The translations under genes were made by a program, and so were the position numbers. Source: an uncultured Desulfovibrionaceae bacterium (GTDB taxonomy: Bacteria; Desulfobacterota; Desulfovibrionia; Desulfovibrionales; Desulfovibrionaceae). From it: 35,925 nt of DNA. Positions 33,409 to 35,925 of this stretch are shown here, piece by piece. Within the stretch, counting starts at the first letter, position 1; each line of letters opens with the position of its first letter. The stretch covers positions 1-35,925 of the forward strand of contig CATJOY010000020.1 in assembly GCA_949741925.1 (NCBI GenBank), given 5' to 3'. The notes beneath the pieces are model-generated. The model did no database searches. It saw nothing but the letters and a program-made list of their open reading frames with translations, and was not told the DNA's origin.

Positions 33409-34952
33409 CAGTTCACCCCCCCGGCGGTTTTGGCGGCCCAAACAGCAGCCTGAGCGTTGCTGCCGGGCACAACAACCCCGGCTTTTTTCAAAGCTTCAAC
33501 CTGAGCGGCCCGCCCCGGCGTATCGGCATCCGTGCCGCAAACAGAAACAACAATGCGCTTCTTCGCTACTTCTTCAGGCGCAAGACGCTTGGCATCGTTG
33601 AGAGCGCGCATAAATTCGCCCACCTGGTCCTGGTGCGCGCCAAATCCGATAACCATATCCAGCAAAACCACCGCCACCTCGGGGTCGATCAGCTCGGCAA
33701 CCATACGCTCCATTTTAAGCTCCGGAGCCATCATGGGGTGGGGGCGGCCAACGGTGAACACATCGTCGCCGAAATCCCAAAAACAGTTACCCTTGCTTTT
33801 TTCATGAGCGGTAATCGAGCCGAAGCCCTTGACCTTCAAGTTGGCGAACTTCTCGCCCTTAAGGTACGGCGCGGCAAGCTCAGCGGCTTCCTGGCACAGG
33901 GTGCCGCCGCCGAAAAGCCCCCGCAGATAACCGGGCTTACCGGCCGGCGGCAGGGGAATATCCTGGAGCACCGTCTCTACCGGCGCAGCAGGGTTCAGAT
34001 GCCGGGCAACGGCAAGGGCAAGCTCGGTCAGGTTGGCCGCCGTGGTCAGCCCTGCGGCCTCTTCGGGCTTATGGTCCTCAGCGCCCAGATAGTGCACGAA
34101 AACCGGCTTGCCCAGGCCGGGCAAAATTTCGATCAGTTTTTTGCGGGTTGCCTCTCCCGGAGGCTTGCCTAGGAGCACAATGACCTTGGTTTCTTCGTCG
34201 TGGGCCAGACGGTGCAGGGCGGCAATGGCGGTCAGCCCGCCCACGTCATCCTTAAGATCCCGGCCGCCCGCGCCAAAGGCCTGGCTGATGCCCGCGCCCA
34301 AACGATCCAAGAGACAGATGACTTCCTGCAAGCCGGTTCCGGAGGCTCCGACAATGCCCACCGGGCCCTTGGCAACGCGGTTGGCAAAGGCCATGGGCAC
34401 GCCGTCAATGAGGGCTGTGCCGCAATCCGGCCCCATGACCAAAACGCCTTTTCGGGAAGCAAGCTGCTTTAGGGCAATTTCATTCTCCAGGGAAATATTG
34501 TCGCTGTACAGCATAACATCCATGCCCGCCGCCACGGCCAGGGCCGCCTCGTAGCGGGCATAATCCCCGGCCACGGAGATGATGGCAAAATTACAATCGG
34601 GGTCGGCTTCCAGGGCTTCCGCAAGATCATGGGGCACGCTCGCGCCGCCTTCGACGCTCCGCTTGGCCGGAACAGCCGCTAACAGACGTTTAACGGCTTC
34701 TTCGGCCTTGGGCAGAATATCGGCCGGAGCCTTGATAGCGATAACCAAATCATCAGCGCCCGCGGCCACCACGTCAGGCGTGCTGAGGCCCGAACTTTCA
34801 AAGAGTTCCTTGTTGCGGGGCGTGCCCATCATGGCTGAAATCTGCTCAGCGCCACTTTCAGTTTTTGCCTCGCTGGAAAGCTTCATCAAAAAGACCGAAT
34901 CCCGGTAGGTATCCGGCATAATTATAGTGTGTACCTTGGAATCTGGAGCCAT
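33408..34952 (-). CDS. fdrA: FdrA-like protein (AllF; acyl-CoA synthetase-like fold)
   Basis: This 514-residue protein resembles FdrA. It has MGPDCGTA (173-180), the succinyl-CoA-ligase-like loop GIVGASGTGLQE (199-210), FGAGGRDL (226-233) and VIVLLGKPPGEA further on. The second half contains GLFGGGTLCQEA and the conserved TVGRPHPMMAP segment. With DUF1116 and DUF2877 proteins it is reported in E. coli to make up oxamate carbamoyltransferase. AAGGAC lies upstream of the ATG at 34952. It is the first gene of the pair with the DUF1116 gene. Upstream there is a long region without genes that ends in the inverted-repeat element. Confidence 0.92.
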   Translation of the reverse strand: MAPDSKVHTIIMPDTYRDSVFLMKLSSEAKTESGAEQISAMMGTPRNKELFESSGLSTPDVVAAGADDLVIAIKAPADILPKAEEAVKRLLAAVPAKRSVEGGASVPHDLAEALEADPDCNFAIISVAGDYARYEAALAVAAGMDVMLYSDNISLENEIALKQLASRKGVLVMGPDCGTALIDGVPMAFANRVAKGPVGIVGASGTGLQEVICLLDRLGAGISQAFGAGGRDLKDDVGGLTAIAALHRLAHDEETKVIVLLGKPPGEATRKKLIEILPGLGKPVFVHYLGAEDHKPEEAAGLTTAANLTELALAVARHLNPAAPVETVLQDIPLPPAGKPGYLRGLFGGGTLCQEAAELAAPYLKGEKFANLKVKGFGSITAHEKSKGNCFWDFGDDVFTVGRPHPMMAPELKMERMVAELIDPEVAVVLLDMVIGFGAHQDQVGEFMRALNDAKRLAPEEVAKKRIVVSVCGTDADTPGRAAQVEALKKAGVVVPGSNAQAAVWAAKTAGGVN

Positions 34953-35645
34953 ACCATTGTCCTTTCCTGAAAGGGTTAGTCATACATTTATGCTCGCAAA
35001 GGCCACGAAGCAGGACGTTGCCGACCATAGGGGAACACAACGCCTCTCCCGGGCTCCAAGCATCTTGCCGCAGCGCATACCCGTGAGAACCAAGCAAAAA
35101 GGGCCAAATTAGCACAGCAGGCCCGGGCCAGGCTCAAGGTTTACTCCGGCATAAAAATGGTCTGTCCACCTGTCCGTATGAACATTAACTCCTATGGCAT
35201 CTTTGCCCAAAAAGCAACATTCTTTTCTGGGGATAATAACGCGCTCTTTCCTCAACCATACTGTGTCTGCATCTCCCGACCCAGGTGAACGGCGTAGTGA
35301 TCAGCCCGTACCCCAGGCATGGTTTTACTTCTGACAGCTCGTGGTCCTTCACAGACTGAGGGGAGGCAAAAAAAAATATCTATGGTTGAAGCGAGGCAGC
35401 ATACCTGAAAAACTAACAAAAGAAACAGCGCTCTCTCGTTCCGGGTAGCTGGAGAACGGCAGCGTAGGGACCGGGTGGCGGAGGATTTTTCAGTAGAAGC
35501 AGATCATTGGAGGGCTAATTTGAGCAGAGGTTTTCTTCCTTGCTGGGATACCCTCAAAATAAGGGGGAGACAACAAGACGAGTCTTCTTCTCCGGCTCGT
35601 CTTTCCCATGCGAGCGCGGGGAAGAGACAGGAAAGAAGCTTGCGA
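34953..35645. other. Long gene-free region upstream of fdrA
   Basis: I see no credible gene on either strand in these 690 bases; the open frames are short, lack ribosome-binding sites and have no recognisable sequence. The fdrA promoter should lie here, but neither a sigma-54 nor a clear sigma-70 element stood out. No riboswitch family was recognised. Confidence 0.45.
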
Positions 35646-35690
35646 AAACCACGGGGCAGACCGATAAGCGTTCGGCCTGCCCCGTGGTTT
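35646..35690. terminator. Long bidirectional hairpin before the inverted-repeat element
   Basis: AAACCACGGGGCAG (35646-35659) pairs perfectly with CTGCCCCGTGGTTT (35677-35690), and CCGA/TCGG in the loop adds more pairs. A-rich bases precede and T-rich bases follow, so it should work as an intrinsic terminator in either direction. It separates the inverted-repeat element on the right from fdrA on the left. Confidence 0.8.
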
Positions 35691-35753
35691 GTTCATCGAA
35701 CAGAAAGCTCTCTTCGGATTCATCGACAGACGGACTGTCGATGAATCATTATC

Positions 35754-35782
35754 TCTATACAGACAACTCTTTTCTATAGCAA
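35754..35782 (-). promoter_or_regulatory. Leftward promoter candidate inside the inverted-repeat element
   Basis: On the minus strand TTGCTA (35782-35777) and TATAGA (35759-35754) are 17 bases apart. It would read toward fdrA but meets the strong hairpin at 35646-35690 first. In AT-rich DNA such matches arise by chance, so this is tentative. Confidence 0.3.
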
Positions 35783-35820
35783 GCAAAGTTTTTCCAATTT
35801 AATTTTTTAATTGGATTTAT

Positions 35821-35849
35821 TTGCCTGTATATTTTCTAAAATATATTCT
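35821..35849 (+). promoter_or_regulatory. Rightward promoter candidate inside the inverted-repeat element
   Basis: TTGCCT (35821-35826) and TATTCT (35844-35849) are 17 bases apart and read out through the right arm of the repeat, beyond the window. If the segment inverts, this promoter would point toward fdrA instead. The match is reasonable, but AT-rich sequence makes it tentative. Confidence 0.35.
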
Positions 35850-35925
35850 ATAACTATTATTTTTTTCACATTTTTTCTCATAAAAATCGACAGTCCGTCT
35901 GTCGATGAATCCGAAGAGAGCTTTC

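Larger units (their letters stand above)
35703..35925. repeat. 40-bp perfect inverted repeats bounding an AT-rich segment (invertible element or MITE candidate)
   Basis: Bases 35703-35742 are the exact reverse complement of 35886-35925, where the window ends. The repeat may extend further to the right. The 143 bases between them are far more AT-rich than the rest of the window. Each arm itself holds a dyad: on the left GATTCATCGACAG and CTGTCGATGAATC (13-bp arms, 35717-35747) around a 5-base ACGGA core; on the right ATCGACAG and CTGTCGAT (35886-35906) around TCCGT. Such nested symmetry resembles recombinase sites in inverted orientation, but it could also be the ends of a small transposable element. 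No gene lies inside. Confidence 0.85.

Noticed and set aside
35475-35786. Overlapping small frames of 80-98 codons near the right end
   Set aside because: They read through the terminator hairpin and the inverted repeat, lack ribosome-binding sites and have no family resemblance.

Overview
The window looks like a chromosomal segment of a moderately GC-rich anaerobic deltaproteobacterium, most likely of the Desulfovibrionaceae (Desulfovibrio/Bilophila-like). This is an inference. It rests on purD-purE with no purK beside them, a PaaK-type phenylacetate-CoA ligase, small proteins that resemble Desulfovibrio-restricted families, a CI-like repressor of the type common in that group, GC-rich compound palindromic repeats between genes, and CIRCE-controlled groESL.

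Left part (1-12.8 kb). An M20 carbamoylase/amidohydrolase gene is cut by the window start. It is followed by tatA, a purD-purE-lipoprotein operon with ATGA overlaps, a PaaK-like CoA ligase, two peptidases (PepD and an M19 dipeptidase), and a NitT/TauT-type ABC importer. The importer is read leftward as FmdE-like protein A, permease, ATPase, substrate-binding protein and FmdE-like protein B. The two FmdE-like proteins are paralogues bracketing the transporter, and the binding-protein gene carries a frameshift.

Middle part (13-25.3 kb). A NifA-type sigma-54 activator is divergent from carB-carA. The carB promoter has a near-consensus -24/-12 element, and two copies of a 13-bp site stand at about -78 and -143, so sigma-54 control of carbamoyl-phosphate synthesis is predicted. 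Next come a YoeB toxin with a DinJ/RelB antitoxin and a perfect palindromic operator, a TIR/deoxyribosyltransferase-like gene fragment, and tRNA-Ser(UGA) with its own promoter. Three housekeeping or unknown genes follow, then CIRCE-groES-groEL with a clear terminator.

Right part (25.3-35.9 kb). A CI-like repressor with a coiled-coil tail has a 10-bp-arm inverted repeat upstream. Then come two small unknown genes, a UDP-sugar 4-epimerase, a possible 26-residue membrane peptide, a decayed fragment of a DUF1116 gene, a radical SAM/SPASM protein, an AEC transporter, and an intact DUF1116-FdrA pair. FdrA and DUF1116 (AllF and AllG) are two of the three proteins reported to form oxamate carbamoyltransferase in E. 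coli. With carBA and the carbamoylase, the window has a recurring carbamoyl/ureido-nitrogen theme.

The last 223 bases are an AT-rich block bounded by perfect 40-bp inverted repeats, with outward promoter candidates in both directions. It could be an invertible promoter or a MITE-like element and is the most unusual structure in the window.
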